Positions 15,431-22,307 of a stretch of DNA of 26,708 nucleotides are shown piece after piece. Position numbers and translations under genes: made by a program. This stretch comes from a virus. Where the stretch lies: the IMG/VR virus record IMGVR_UViG_3300048821_000098, positions 1 to 26,708 of that record; one strand, written 5' to 3'. The stretch's first letter is position 1, and the number at the start of each line of letters is the position of its first letter. The notes beneath the pieces are model-generated. The model worked only from the letters and a program-made list of their open reading frames with translations. It did not search any database and had not been told where the DNA came from.

Positions 15431-15985
15431 CTATGGACGATGCCAATACTGCACGCGCCATTTACCGCTAATTTTTTCCATGTAAATTGCGTAACCTTCA
15501 CGTATACGTCGTTCGGCAAACTCTTTTGCTTGGGCTAGTGTGTCAAAGTATGAACTTGGTATAGAATCCTTCGCTTGTGCGTTCTTATTAGCTAGAAGAC
15601 GATTAGCCTCCCTAAGCGCTGCTGGACCAGTGTAGTTTTCTTTTTCTATGAAATACGCTATAACTTCTGCGCGCTTCACACCTTCTGGTATTTGCTTACG
15701 AAGTATTTCATACACTGGTGACCAGGCATCTTTCGCCACTTTACGGTCAAGTATGCAGTCCAGTGCGCGGTGGAGCCTGGAGCGGCGGTCGGAGTCCTGC
15801 GCGAATCCGCCGCCAATAACTGTAACTTGCTCATTGCCATTCAACGGGATGGCCTGACCACCACCTTCTGGGCCAACGACAGCGCGCCCGCGTGGTTCTT
15901 CAACGGCCTTCAGCACCTTCCAAGTTTGTTTATCGCCTGGAATTTTTATACGCTGGCCCTTCTTTAGATCTTGTACGTAAGCCAT
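15431..15985 (-). CDS. Accessory protein with internal HRALD peptide (ORF B)
   Basis: 184 residues. The upstream TGGAGGAG is shared with ORF A. Residues 1-60 are beta-rich and SH3/KOW-like (LKKGQRIKIPGDKQTWKVL). Then come AQD (62-64), the shared peptide DRRSRLHRALDCILD (66-80) and AKD (84-86). A helical domain with 'VKRAEVIAYFIEKENYTG' follows, then AKD (138-140), then a short alpha/beta C-terminal domain ending in KWRVQYWHRP. The layout is the same as in ORF A, but the sequences outside the shared peptide differ strongly. No family is recognised. I infer a capsid-delivered or connector accessory protein whose A-x-D sites may be cut by the prohead protease. Confidence 0.75.
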   Translation of the reverse strand: MAYVQDLKKGQRIKIPGDKQTWKVLKAVEEPRGRAVVGPEGGGQAIPLNGNEQVTVIGGGFAQDSDRRSRLHRALDCILDRKVAKDAWSPVYEILRKQIPEGVKRAEVIAYFIEKENYTGPAALREANRLLANKNAQAKDSIPSSYFDTLAQAKEFAERRIREGYAIYMEKISGKWRVQYWHRP

Positions 15986-16000
15986 CTTCTCACTCCTCCA

Positions 16001-16191
16001 CTACATGATAAGCACAGGTCCGCCGCCAATGACTTTTGCCATCGTCGCCAATTGAATTCCGTAAGTCGTTAACTGCCACTGGCCAAATTGTTCCAGCGAC
16101 GCAATTGGAGTATAGCCGACAGACACGTCACCAACACCCTTGGAAGTCTGGATGCCGCCAGCAAGTCCCTGAGCCGCGATTTGTGCGCCGC
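16001..16191 (-). pseudogene. Diverged copy of the DUF4054 C-terminal end
   Basis: The coding strand here can be read as 62 residues, GAQIAAQGLAGGIQTSKGVG onward to KVIGGGPVLIM and a TAG at 16001-16003. Against residues 264-325 of the intact DUF4054 protein I count about 50 identities of 62. It has no start codon of its own and is out of frame with the upstream gp10-like fragment. It is a remnant left by duplication or recombination. Its 3' end directly precedes the ribosome site of ORF B, as the intact gene precedes ORF A. Confidence 0.85.
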
Positions 16192-16305
16192 AGTGCCAAA
16201 AGCTGGAACGCCGACATACGCAGCCAGCTTAGTAAGTCCAGCAATGCGCTTGAATAGGGCCGCCGAGCCGGACTTACGGGCGATGGTGATTTGAGGGGAG
16301 GTCAC
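16192..16305 (-). pseudogene. Truncated copy of the gp10-like gene 5' end
   Basis: This stretch repeats the first part of the gp10-like gene with an offset of 891 bases. The 94-base core 16211-16304 differs from 15320-15413 at only three positions. The start codon is GTG rather than ATG and overlaps the TGA of ORF A. The reading frame crosses the junction at about 16192 into DUF4054-derived DNA in the wrong frame and ends at 16069, which would give a 78-residue chimeric protein if translated. The near identity suggests recent copying or continuing gene conversion. Confidence 0.85.
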
Positions 16306-16895
16306 TTAGTGGCTTCGCTGATGCGCAGCTCGACCCACCAATGACTCTGTGCAGCTATTGATGCGCCACCTTTGAACGGCTTCCAGACGTCACCTGTACG
16401 CATGACCCGTGCCTTAATACCGGCTGCTGCAAGAGTTGATATTGCGCGATCAGCGACCTTGTCTTCACTACCGCCATTTGAATAGAAGTAACCTTTGCGC
16501 ACCAGAACATTGTCACCCTTGCGACCAACCGTGTCAAAACCATATGATGCATTGAGCACTGAAATGGCTTTACTGATTATGCTGACGGGTTTTGCATCCC
16601 GCGCCTTAGCGCCACAAGAATCTATTACAGCATCCAGCGCGCGATGGAGTCTGGAGCGGCGGTCTGCATCACGGGCCGAGGCCTTAGCAGTACCTTCAAC
16701 AAGTGCCTTAGCCTGCACCTTCCACTTGTAGTTATCGCCTTCAGGACGCACGTAGATGTCACCGCCTGCGATGTCACTGCTGAAGCGCTTGAAGTCCTGA
16801 CCAGCCATGCCGCCTTTGCCACCGTAACCAGCTTGAATGACTACGTGGTCACCTGGTTTGAAAGTAGAGTCTTTAGCTTCTACACGTGTCCGCAT
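16302..16895 (-). CDS. Accessory protein with internal HRALD peptide (ORF A)
   Basis: 197 residues from ATG at 16895, preceded by TGGAGGAG; a longer frame to 16997 lies inside DUF4054. Residues 7-9 are AKD. Residues about 10-68 are beta-rich and SH3/KOW-like (FKPGDHVVIQAGYGGKGGMA). Then ARD (74-76), the shared peptide DRRSRLHRALDAVID (78-92) and ARD (98-100) follow. The C-terminal 97 residues form an alpha/beta domain ('ADRAISTLAAAGIKARVMR', then HWWVELRI). It shares ORF B's layout but little sequence outside the peptide. No known family is recognised. The stop overlaps the GTG of the chimeric remnant. Confidence 0.75.
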   Translation of the reverse strand: MRTRVEAKDSTFKPGDHVVIQAGYGGKGGMAGQDFKRFSSDIAGGDIYVRPEGDNYKWKVQAKALVEGTAKASARDADRRSRLHRALDAVIDSCGAKARDAKPVSIISKAISVLNASYGFDTVGRKGDNVLVRKGYFYSNGGSEDKVADRAISTLAAAGIKARVMRTGDVWKPFKGGASIAAQSHWWVELRISEATK

Positions 16896-16918
16896 CTCCC
16901 CACTCCTCCATGAATCAC

Positions 16919-17896
16919 TTAACGAATAAGTACCGGTCCGCCGCCGATGACTTTCGCCATCGAAGCAAGTTGCACGCCGTAGGCTGTTAATTGCCACTGC
17001 CCGAACTGCTCCAGTGATGCCAGCGCTTGGTAACTCACCGACACGTCGCCCACGCTTTTTGCGGTCTGCAGACCGCCGAACAACCCTTGAGCTGCGATCT
17101 GCGCACCGCTACTAACTCCTGGCGTTAGCACCTGAGTTTGAATCAGCCAAGTAGCATAGAGCTGATCACCGCCGACGGTAGGAACCATCAACGTAATACT
17201 AACGCCGCTCAGCACATAGTCGACACCACCAGGTCGTAGGTACTCACCGTTCTTGGTGAGCGTGCTAAGCGTGTCACCGGGAGGCTGTGCGCTCAAGGTA
17301 TAACTACTGCCAGGAACTGCCCCGCTAGGAACTTCACCATGGACGGAAGACTCTAAGGCGAACCCAACCTCCGCCGCGTCGCTCTTTGCGAACAGCGTGA
17401 GGTAATGGGCGATGTACCATGCAATGGCGATGTACCATGCGTCTTGCCACCGCTCTTGCACCAGCGACGCGACGGCTAGGTTGAGGTAAAGCTGGATCAC
17501 CGCAGTAGGCACAGGCGGCGCTTCATACACGGACAGAACGGCGGCGGAGGTCGTCACTAGGGCAGAGTTATTGACGGTGACGTTGCCGGCACCAATGGCT
17601 GTGATCACCGTGCCCTTGGGGAAGTTGCCAGGTGACTGCAGGAACTGTCCGTAGCTCAGGCCGGTGGTGCTAGCAACCGTGATGGTGGGGCTGCCTGCTG
17701 CGATGGAGCAACCGCCAACGGTAGTGGGCAGCCCGAAGAACTTGGAGTAAACGGAAAGGAAGTCATCCAGATAGTACGGAGGATTCTGGCTGAACACGAA
17801 GCCGACTGAGCCACCGCTGCCGCAATCGGCGAAGAATCCGTTCTCGGCGCCCCAGGCTGTCTGCAACCACAAATCAAAGTTCGGCCAGCATCCCAT
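16919..17896 (-). CDS. DUF4054 head-tail adaptor with two inserted beta domains
   Basis: 325 residues. Parts typical of DUF4054 are the helical 'AVIQLYLNLAVASLVQERW' with HYLTLFAK, and the C-terminal LEQFGQWQLTAYGVQL followed by 'GGGPVLIR'. The family is usually only about 130-160 residues and forms an adaptor ring under the portal. The extra length comes from a beta domain at about 61-124 (SPTITVASTTGLSYGQF) and another at about 178-254 (PSGAVPGSSYTLS, GVDYVLSG, GDQLYATWLI). The second matches the small fibre protein at 200-586. GGAGT precedes the ATG. The 3' end is duplicated at 16001-16191. Confidence 0.85.
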   Translation of the reverse strand: MGCWPNFDLWLQTAWGAENGFFADCGSGGSVGFVFSQNPPYYLDDFLSVYSKFFGLPTTVGGCSIAAGSPTITVASTTGLSYGQFLQSPGNFPKGTVITAIGAGNVTVNNSALVTTSAAVLSVYEAPPVPTAVIQLYLNLAVASLVQERWQDAWYIAIAWYIAHYLTLFAKSDAAEVGFALESSVHGEVPSGAVPGSSYTLSAQPPGDTLSTLTKNGEYLRPGGVDYVLSGVSITLMVPTVGGDQLYATWLIQTQVLTPGVSSGAQIAAQGLFGGLQTAKSVGDVSVSYQALASLEQFGQWQLTAYGVQLASMAKVIGGGPVLIR

Positions 17897-17910
17897 AATG
17901 GAGTTACTCC

Positions 17911-18267
17911 TTACTTCGCCAAGCCCAACTTGGCACCGCGCGAAGCGGCTTTCTTAACGGCTGGTGCTTTAGCAGGCTCAGGCTCTTCGTCCTCTAGCGC
18001 CTTGTCGTCCAGCTCGTCAGGGTCTTCGACCGGCTCTGCTGGTTCCACTACGGCGGCCGCGACAGGCTCAGGCAGAGTGAGATTGACGATACTTCCATCC
18101 TTCAAAGACAACTGGTAAGTCTGCGTCTCAGCGACCCATGCCGGAACTTGGATGGGGCCTTCTTTTGTGGGGCCGGTGACGAAGCGGCGCTCGCCGTTCT
18201 CTCCGCTGTGAAGCAGGAACAATTTGGCGCGCTTGAAGTACAGTGTGAGGAATTTTTGTTTTGACAT
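17911..18267 (-). CDS. Small acidic protein between capsid and adaptor genes
   Basis: 118 residues. The first 65 residues are beta-rich (KFLTLYFKRAKLFLLHSG, then TYQLSLKDGSIVNLTLPEP). Residues 66-100 are rich in Pro, Glu and Asp (EPAEPVEDPDELDDKALED), and the end is basic (VKKAASRGAKLG). AGAGG lies 9 nt before the ATG. Similar small proteins often lie between capsid and connector genes in DUF2213-type phages, but I cannot name the function. It stands behind the terminator and hairpin of the gap 18268-18500, so its expression may be lower than that of the capsid gene. Confidence 0.72.
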   Translation of the reverse strand: MSKQKFLTLYFKRAKLFLLHSGENGERRFVTGPTKEGPIQVPAWVAETQTYQLSLKDGSIVNLTLPEPVAAAVVEPAEPVEDPDELDDKALEDEEPEPAKAPAVKKAASRGAKLGLAK

Positions 18268-18310
18268 TGGGTGCTGCCTCTCTTCTGCCTTGCTCAGAAG
18301 GCTGGTTAGG

Positions 18311-18401
18311 GAAGTGCTGCGCGGCGGTGATGGGGTGTCTTACCAAAGCGGCCTGCAAGGTGACCGGGATGATCTGACGCTTATAACCGCCGCGCAACTT
18401 C
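18311..18401 (-). other. Long inverted repeat in the capsid-adaptor gap
   Basis: In the 233-nt gap 18268-18500, TGCGCGGCGGT at 18318-18328 is an exact inverted repeat of 18386-18396. Outside it GAAGT (18311-18315) pairs with 18397-18401, giving a 16-bp stem with a 2-nt bulge and about 57 nt inside. In RNA this should form a stable arm in the leader of the small acidic gene. It may be an RNase III type processing site, a stability element or a second transcription block. No clear promoter was seen in the gap, although TATAAG lies beside the stem. Confidence 0.6.
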
Positions 18402-18423
18402 GTGGTTAATTTTGAGCACAAGA

Positions 18424-18449
18424 AAGCCCACTCGGTTGTGAGTGGGCTT
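18424..18449 (-). terminator. Rho-independent-type terminator behind the capsid gene
   Basis: A perfect 10-bp stem (AAGCCCACTC with GAGTGGGCTT) and a 6-nt loop lie about 50 nt behind the capsid stop codon. On the minus strand the stem is followed by a short, broken T-run (TTTCTT). This should end part of the transcripts after the capsid gene. The imperfect T-run suggests partial readthrough, which the downstream tail genes would need if they have no promoter of their own. Confidence 0.75.
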
Positions 18450-18500
18450 GGTGGGATGAGCTTGGGGAGTTACTTCTTCTTTAAGGCGTTGGCGTGCCGA

Positions 18501-19559
18501 CTAAACTCCGTCCGCATTCACCATAGTTGTGGGCCGCTTGACTATGATTTGCGACAAGCATCCGCAAAACATCGTTTCATAGGCGCCGCCACGACGAGTC
18601 GTGGGAACGCTCATCGCCTGTGTGCATGGCTGTGGGATTTTCAGATAGACGGCCTTTTTGTGATTACGGTAAAAGAAGGCCCTGTCCAACCCATTGCCTG
18701 TCTGCCCGGCAGTGGCTGTATTACCAATGCCCTGGCCACTGATCCAGTTGCTGGGAAGGAAGTCAATGGAAAATTTCACGCCGTGGTGAGCAGCGACGCA
18801 ATTCTCTTCCACGTATTTGATGATGCTTTGCGTGACAGGCGTGCCGCCGATCGCCATGGGCGCAGTAAGGTAGGCGAATTGAGCGTACGGAACCAGCAGA
18901 TGGTTAGCCATGCCCTCAGACGCATCGTATCCTGAGTTCATGACCGTCTGGTTGAGCGCCTGGTTGATGTCAGCCAGAATCTCTTGCGGGGTCTTGCTAG
19001 CCCACTGAGTCTTGCCGCTACCACCGGCGTTCACCGTATACTCTGGCACATTGGGATTGTTGATGAGGCCCGGATCGCCCAGGAACCCAGCGTAGACGAC
19101 GAAGTCACAAGCTTTTACCCAGCTCGTCTCGACCGACTCCTCATAAAGCTCTTGCAAGCTGAACGGAGGCGCCTGACCGACCCGCAGCGCTGTTTCCATG
19201 CGCTTGAGATCGATCCATGTGATCGTCATTCCGAGAGCCCACGTATAGGTCCGCCAAATGCCCTTCTGAACATCCGCTGTCGCCTCGGGCAAATCGGTGT
19301 TATTTGTGCCTTGCAGCCCAAAGTACTGAGTGCCGGTGGTGGCGTAGTTGGATGCAAAAGCCGTGATGAACTCGGGGAAGCCTCCGCCTACTTCAACAGC
19401 GATGTCGCGCTTGTGCGTGACAGCCTGCAACGGCCTGACAAGGTCCGTGTCAATAAGTTCCAGTTGGCTCTGCAGGAACGCGAAGCCAGTTGCTCCGGCA
19501 GCGTCAAAAGCCCGCGCGCGACCTGGAGCCGCGCCGTGATTGCGATTGTTACGAATCAT
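18501..19559 (-). CDS. Major capsid protein (DUF2184)
   Basis: 352 residues, fitting the DUF2184 capsid family with HK97-type fold: 'FLQSQLELIDTDLVRPLQAV' region near residue 28, 'WALGMTITWIDLKRMETAL' near 107, 'AFFYRNHKKAVYLKIPQP' near 293 and 'MFCGCLSQIIVKRPTTM' near the end. The N-terminus is short and basic, then RARAFD-AAG at 14-22. D19 would be a plausible prohead protease cut, because A-x-D sites recur in the scaffold and accessory proteins. GGAGA precedes the ATG at a normal distance. It follows the cement protein and precedes a terminator, typical of highly expressed capsid genes. Confidence 0.92.
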   Translation of the reverse strand: MIRNNRNHGAAPGRARAFDAAGATGFAFLQSQLELIDTDLVRPLQAVTHKRDIAVEVGGGFPEFITAFASNYATTGTQYFGLQGTNNTDLPEATADVQKGIWRTYTWALGMTITWIDLKRMETALRVGQAPPFSLQELYEESVETSWVKACDFVVYAGFLGDPGLINNPNVPEYTVNAGGSGKTQWASKTPQEILADINQALNQTVMNSGYDASEGMANHLLVPYAQFAYLTAPMAIGGTPVTQSIIKYVEENCVAAHHGVKFSIDFLPSNWISGQGIGNTATAGQTGNGLDRAFFYRNHKKAVYLKIPQPCTQAMSVPTTRRGGAYETMFCGCLSQIIVKRPTTMVNADGV

Positions 19560-19577
19560 GGTAAGCTGTTCTCCTTC

Positions 19578-20411
19578 TTAGGCCGCGTTGCGGACCTTGA
19601 TTGCGATTTCAAGCATGTTGTTGGCGTCAACGTAACCGGTGCGCGCAACCACGTTCGGCAGCGCGATAAGGTTGCTGAAAGTCAGCACGCTGGTTGCCGT
19701 GATGGCAGTGGTGAGGCCAGAGCTGAGGACGATAGTTGTGAAAGAACCGGCAGTGCCAGTGCCGCTCACGACGTAGCTGCCAGGGGCAATGCCAGGGCCG
19801 GTGACCACCATGCCGACGTATACATCCGTAAAGGTGATGCCGGTCAAGGAGGTCGCAGCCGCGGCAGCCGCGGTGATGCCGTTCAGCGTGAACAAGTCGG
19901 TAGCGACGGGGTTAGTTTCCCAGTCACCGACAAGGCCCGCAGAGACAGCCGTATTGAGGACAGCGCGTGTGTAGACCTGTGCACCGGCAGCAGGAGCGCC
20001 GACGCTGAGCAGGATGGTTCCTGCACCGCGCTCTAGCACCTCAGCCATCTGCAGGTTGGCATAACTGCCAACCGACTGAACGCCCGGCGTGCCTGCGCCG
20101 TAGCTCGAAGACCCTTGGTAAGTGAGCTGAGTCTTGACTTCACGGACGGCCATGCCGGCGAAGTAGTTAGCGATGTTGGCGGTGTTGGCGATGGTGGCGA
20201 TGTAGTCCTTCACCGAAGTGAAAGCGCCGCCGCTGTTCGTGGTGCTCGGAATGATAACCGCCGGGTCGCCGAAGTTGAGGGTGTTGGTGGACGTCAGCGG
20301 CACGAATGAACGCGCCGTGATGATCGTGTCGCCAAAGCGAGAGACCGCCCCAGGGAAGCCGATATTCGGCCCAGTGACGGGAATGACCTGACCAAAAGCA
20401 TACTGGGTCAT
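19578..20411 (-). CDS. Capsid cement/decoration protein with inserted beta domain
   Basis: 277 residues. The N-terminal part (FPGAVSRFGDTIITARSFV, then NFGDPAVI and 'FAGMAVREVKTQLTY') and the C-terminal 'NMLEIAIKVRNAA' follow structural cement proteins placed between the DUF2213 protease and the capsid gene. Residues about 174-245 interrupt this with a beta-rich Gly/Thr domain ('VYVGMVVTGPGIAPGSYVV' type), similar in style to the domain at 61-124 of the DUF4054 protein. The protein probably sits on the outside of the head and stabilises it. AAAGGAGG gives a strong ribosome site. The family call is by pattern and position. Confidence 0.8.
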   Translation of the reverse strand: MTQYAFGQVIPVTGPNIGFPGAVSRFGDTIITARSFVPLTSTNTLNFGDPAVIIPSTTNSGGAFTSVKDYIATIANTANIANYFAGMAVREVKTQLTYQGSSSYGAGTPGVQSVGSYANLQMAEVLERGAGTILLSVGAPAAGAQVYTRAVLNTAVSAGLVGDWETNPVATDLFTLNGITAAAAAATSLTGITFTDVYVGMVVTGPGIAPGSYVVSGTGTAGSFTTIVLSSGLTTAITATSVLTFSNLIALPNVVARTGYVDANNMLEIAIKVRNAA

Positions 20412-20413
20412 TG

Positions 20414-22045
20414 TTACTTACCTCCTTTAGGGGCATTGTGTGCAGCATCGTATGCGGCCTGCATGTCCGCAATACGCTTGTCAGCGCCGTCACCGCCAGA
20501 ATCAGCGGCATGAGCGCGGTTGAGTGGTGCGCGAGGCAGCTTGCTATCACGCGCACGGGCCGCTCCGGCAAAGCTGCCGTAACCGCCGCTGCTAGCGCGA
20601 GAGCTGCGGGTAACGCTGCTCAGCGCTGAGTTGAAAGCATCCTGCACCTTGCTGTCCTTACAACGGGCTATTACCGGCCGCATCATCTTCAGCACCGCAG
20701 CGGCGCCGTCAGCAGCGCGAGCGCGGTCCTTGGCGCGGTGCTTGTCGCCGACCGGCTCCAAGTCCTCTTCGCCCTCTTCAAGGTCGTCGTCCTCGGCGCC
20801 CTCTTCTTCTTCGAGCTCCTCAGGATCTTCGTCCTCAGCTTCAGGCTCTTCATTGCCGAGAACTTCATCCAAAGGCGCGGCATCAACTACCGGCTCATCC
20901 TCTTCCTCAAGGTCTTCGTCGCTAGCATGCGCCGGCTCCTTTTCCTCTTCAGAGAAGAACTGGCAGAGCAGGGACTTCAGCTCTTCCAGGTCAGCGTCAT
21001 TAACCTTGCGGTCCTTTGCGTGACGCTTGTCGCCAGCTTCTTCCTGGTCGATGAGGTCGTCCAGGGCGTCGTGCATGGCCTTGCGTTTGCCGTCCATTAC
21101 TGGTTCGTCCTCCTCGTCAAGCTCGGCATCGCGCAGCTTGCGATCACGTGCCTTGCGCTTGGCTGCTTCTTCGTCATGGTCGTCTTCTTCCATGAGCTCA
21201 TTGTCGCGGGCCTTGCGGTCTCGCGCCTTCTTGTCCTCAGCTGGCAGAGGTGGTTGCTTCAGAACCTCAGCCGCCTCGGCAACGTCTTCCGGCTCTGCGT
21301 CGGCCGCGAATGCCTTAAGCATGCGTCCGAGCAAATTTTTCCGAATATCTGCCACAGGCTTTTTCTCCTTGTTAGTTAATACAGCGGTTGAGGTTTTAGA
21401 CGTCGCCGCCCTTTTAATTTCAGGGTTGTTGGCGGGCGGCGCTATGGAACTAATGGGCGGTGAACTTGTAGGTTCTGGGGCGGAGTCGCCGATGGACGCC
21501 TCATTGCCAGCCCTGCCTTTAGGAACGACTGCGCAGTGATTGCCGATGATGTCAGTCTGGCAGATCCTGTCGCCGTCTTTCTCGATGGCATAGTCATAGC
21601 CAAGCGACAATTCGCGCACCTGGTTATTACGCACCTTACTGAGTAGAGGCTCGGCTGTGATGTGCACATCACCAATCATCGGCCAGTCGCCGCTATCGAG
21701 CGGCTCTTTGCCTTTGCGCACATTTTGAATATGGCCACGAGCGTAGTCATTGAAATTGTTAGGATCAATGTCGTTCGGCGGGTGACCGTCGGCAATTGGC
21801 TTGCCTTCAAAGCTGGCGAGAGTCTCAGGACGAAAGACATCCTCAGGCCTGCGATACAGGTCGATGTCGGCGTGAGGATTAGACATATTCACGCCCATGT
21901 CACGCGCGGAGTCTTGCGGCAAATCTTTTACAGCGTAAGTCTGCCACCCACTCCGCGCCAGGACAGTATCGCGTGCGATGAGAAAACCCTCAGGAGTTTC
22001 TTCCCGATGGTCACTGATTTTTGTCGTGTAATAACCGCGTGCCAT
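20414..22045 (-). CDS. DUF2213 prohead protease fused to acidic scaffold
   Basis: 543 residues. Residues 1 to about 185 are the DUF2213 domain, with H88 in GKPIADGHPP and S147 in VRELSLGYDY, likely catalytic by analogy with U35/S78 prohead proteases. From about 250 to 440 the protein is extremely rich in Glu/Asp with basic A-x-D units (KARDRKARD, KARDRKLRD, HAKDRKVND, HRAKDRARAAD), as expected of a scaffold that is cut away. Residues 321-334 (RKAMHDALDDLIDQ) resemble the shared HRALD peptide. The C-terminus has RARDSK, HAADSGG and a helix. It would fill the prohead, cut itself and the capsid protein, then leave. Confidence 0.9.
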   Translation of the reverse strand: MARGYYTTKISDHREETPEGFLIARDTVLARSGWQTYAVKDLPQDSARDMGVNMSNPHADIDLYRRPEDVFRPETLASFEGKPIADGHPPNDIDPNNFNDYARGHIQNVRKGKEPLDSGDWPMIGDVHITAEPLLSKVRNNQVRELSLGYDYAIEKDGDRICQTDIIGNHCAVVPKGRAGNEASIGDSAPEPTSSPPISSIAPPANNPEIKRAATSKTSTAVLTNKEKKPVADIRKNLLGRMLKAFAADAEPEDVAEAAEVLKQPPLPAEDKKARDRKARDNELMEEDDHDEEAAKRKARDRKLRDAELDEEDEPVMDGKRKAMHDALDDLIDQEEAGDKRHAKDRKVNDADLEELKSLLCQFFSEEEKEPAHASDEDLEEEDEPVVDAAPLDEVLGNEEPEAEDEDPEELEEEEGAEDDDLEEGEEDLEPVGDKHRAKDRARAADGAAAVLKMMRPVIARCKDSKVQDAFNSALSSVTRSSRASSGGYGSFAGAARARDSKLPRAPLNRAHAADSGGDGADKRIADMQAAYDAAHNAPKGGK

Positions 22046-22076
22046 ATAGGTAGTGATCCCTTCGTTTGTTAGGGAG

Positions 22077-22307
22077 TTACTTGGTTACTTTGACGGGAAG
22101 CGGGAGGGCGTCTTTTGCAGACTTACGACTTAGCACTGAAGCAAGTTGTGCAGCGCCTTTGCCGGCCCGACCACCGTCATCCCAGCCATCCATGAAATAC
22201 CACCACTCATCCGTTGGCTTTGACGTGGTAACGCACACGCTGCCCTTTTCCCAGTCGATGCTGTCACCAGAGCAGCCAGTCTGCTTAAACCCACGCGACT
22301 TCATCAT
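22077..22307 (-). CDS. Small protein ending in the KDALPLPV repeat
   Basis: 76 residues, starting at ATG 22307 (or ATG 22304). It follows the TAG of the 714-residue gene directly and in the same frame, with no ribosome site of its own. Trp-rich core (WEKGSVCVTTSK, DEWWYFMDGWDDGG), then a helix and a C-terminus SAKDALPLPVKVTK. That tail repeats the module border of the upstream protein. No family is recognised. It may be a detached last module of the 714-residue protein or be made by reinitiation or amber readthrough. Confidence 0.6.
   Translation of the reverse strand: MMKSRGFKQTGCSGDSIDWEKGSVCVTTSKPTDEWWYFMDGWDDGGRAGKGAAQLASVLSRKSAKDALPLPVKVTK
22092..22118 (-). repeat. KDALPLPV coding repeat, copy 4
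   Basis: The coding strand encodes AKDALPLPV. The + strand core 'aagcgggagggcgtc' is shared with copies at about 23546-23590 and 23888-23926, and with one change at 24141-24180. Here it lies at the C-terminus of the 76-residue protein. Confidence 0.8.

Noticed and set aside
15415-15519. N-terminal extension of the gp10-like protein
   Set aside because: It lies inside ORF B, while the duplicated copy of gp10 starts at the equivalent of 15414, which fixes the start there.
18984-20036. Long plus-strand open frame of 350 codons opposite the capsid and cement genes
   Set aside because: It lies antisense to two well-recognised structural genes, has no ribosome site, and its translation is Arg/Gly-rich without any recognisable domain. 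It reflects the codon bias of the real genes.
20631-21379. Plus-strand frames rich in Ser or in Leu/Phe opposite the DUF2213 scaffold
   Set aside because: They are the reverse complement of long Glu/Asp codon runs (GAG/GAA give CTC/TTC), so low complexity produces open frames that look like membrane proteins.
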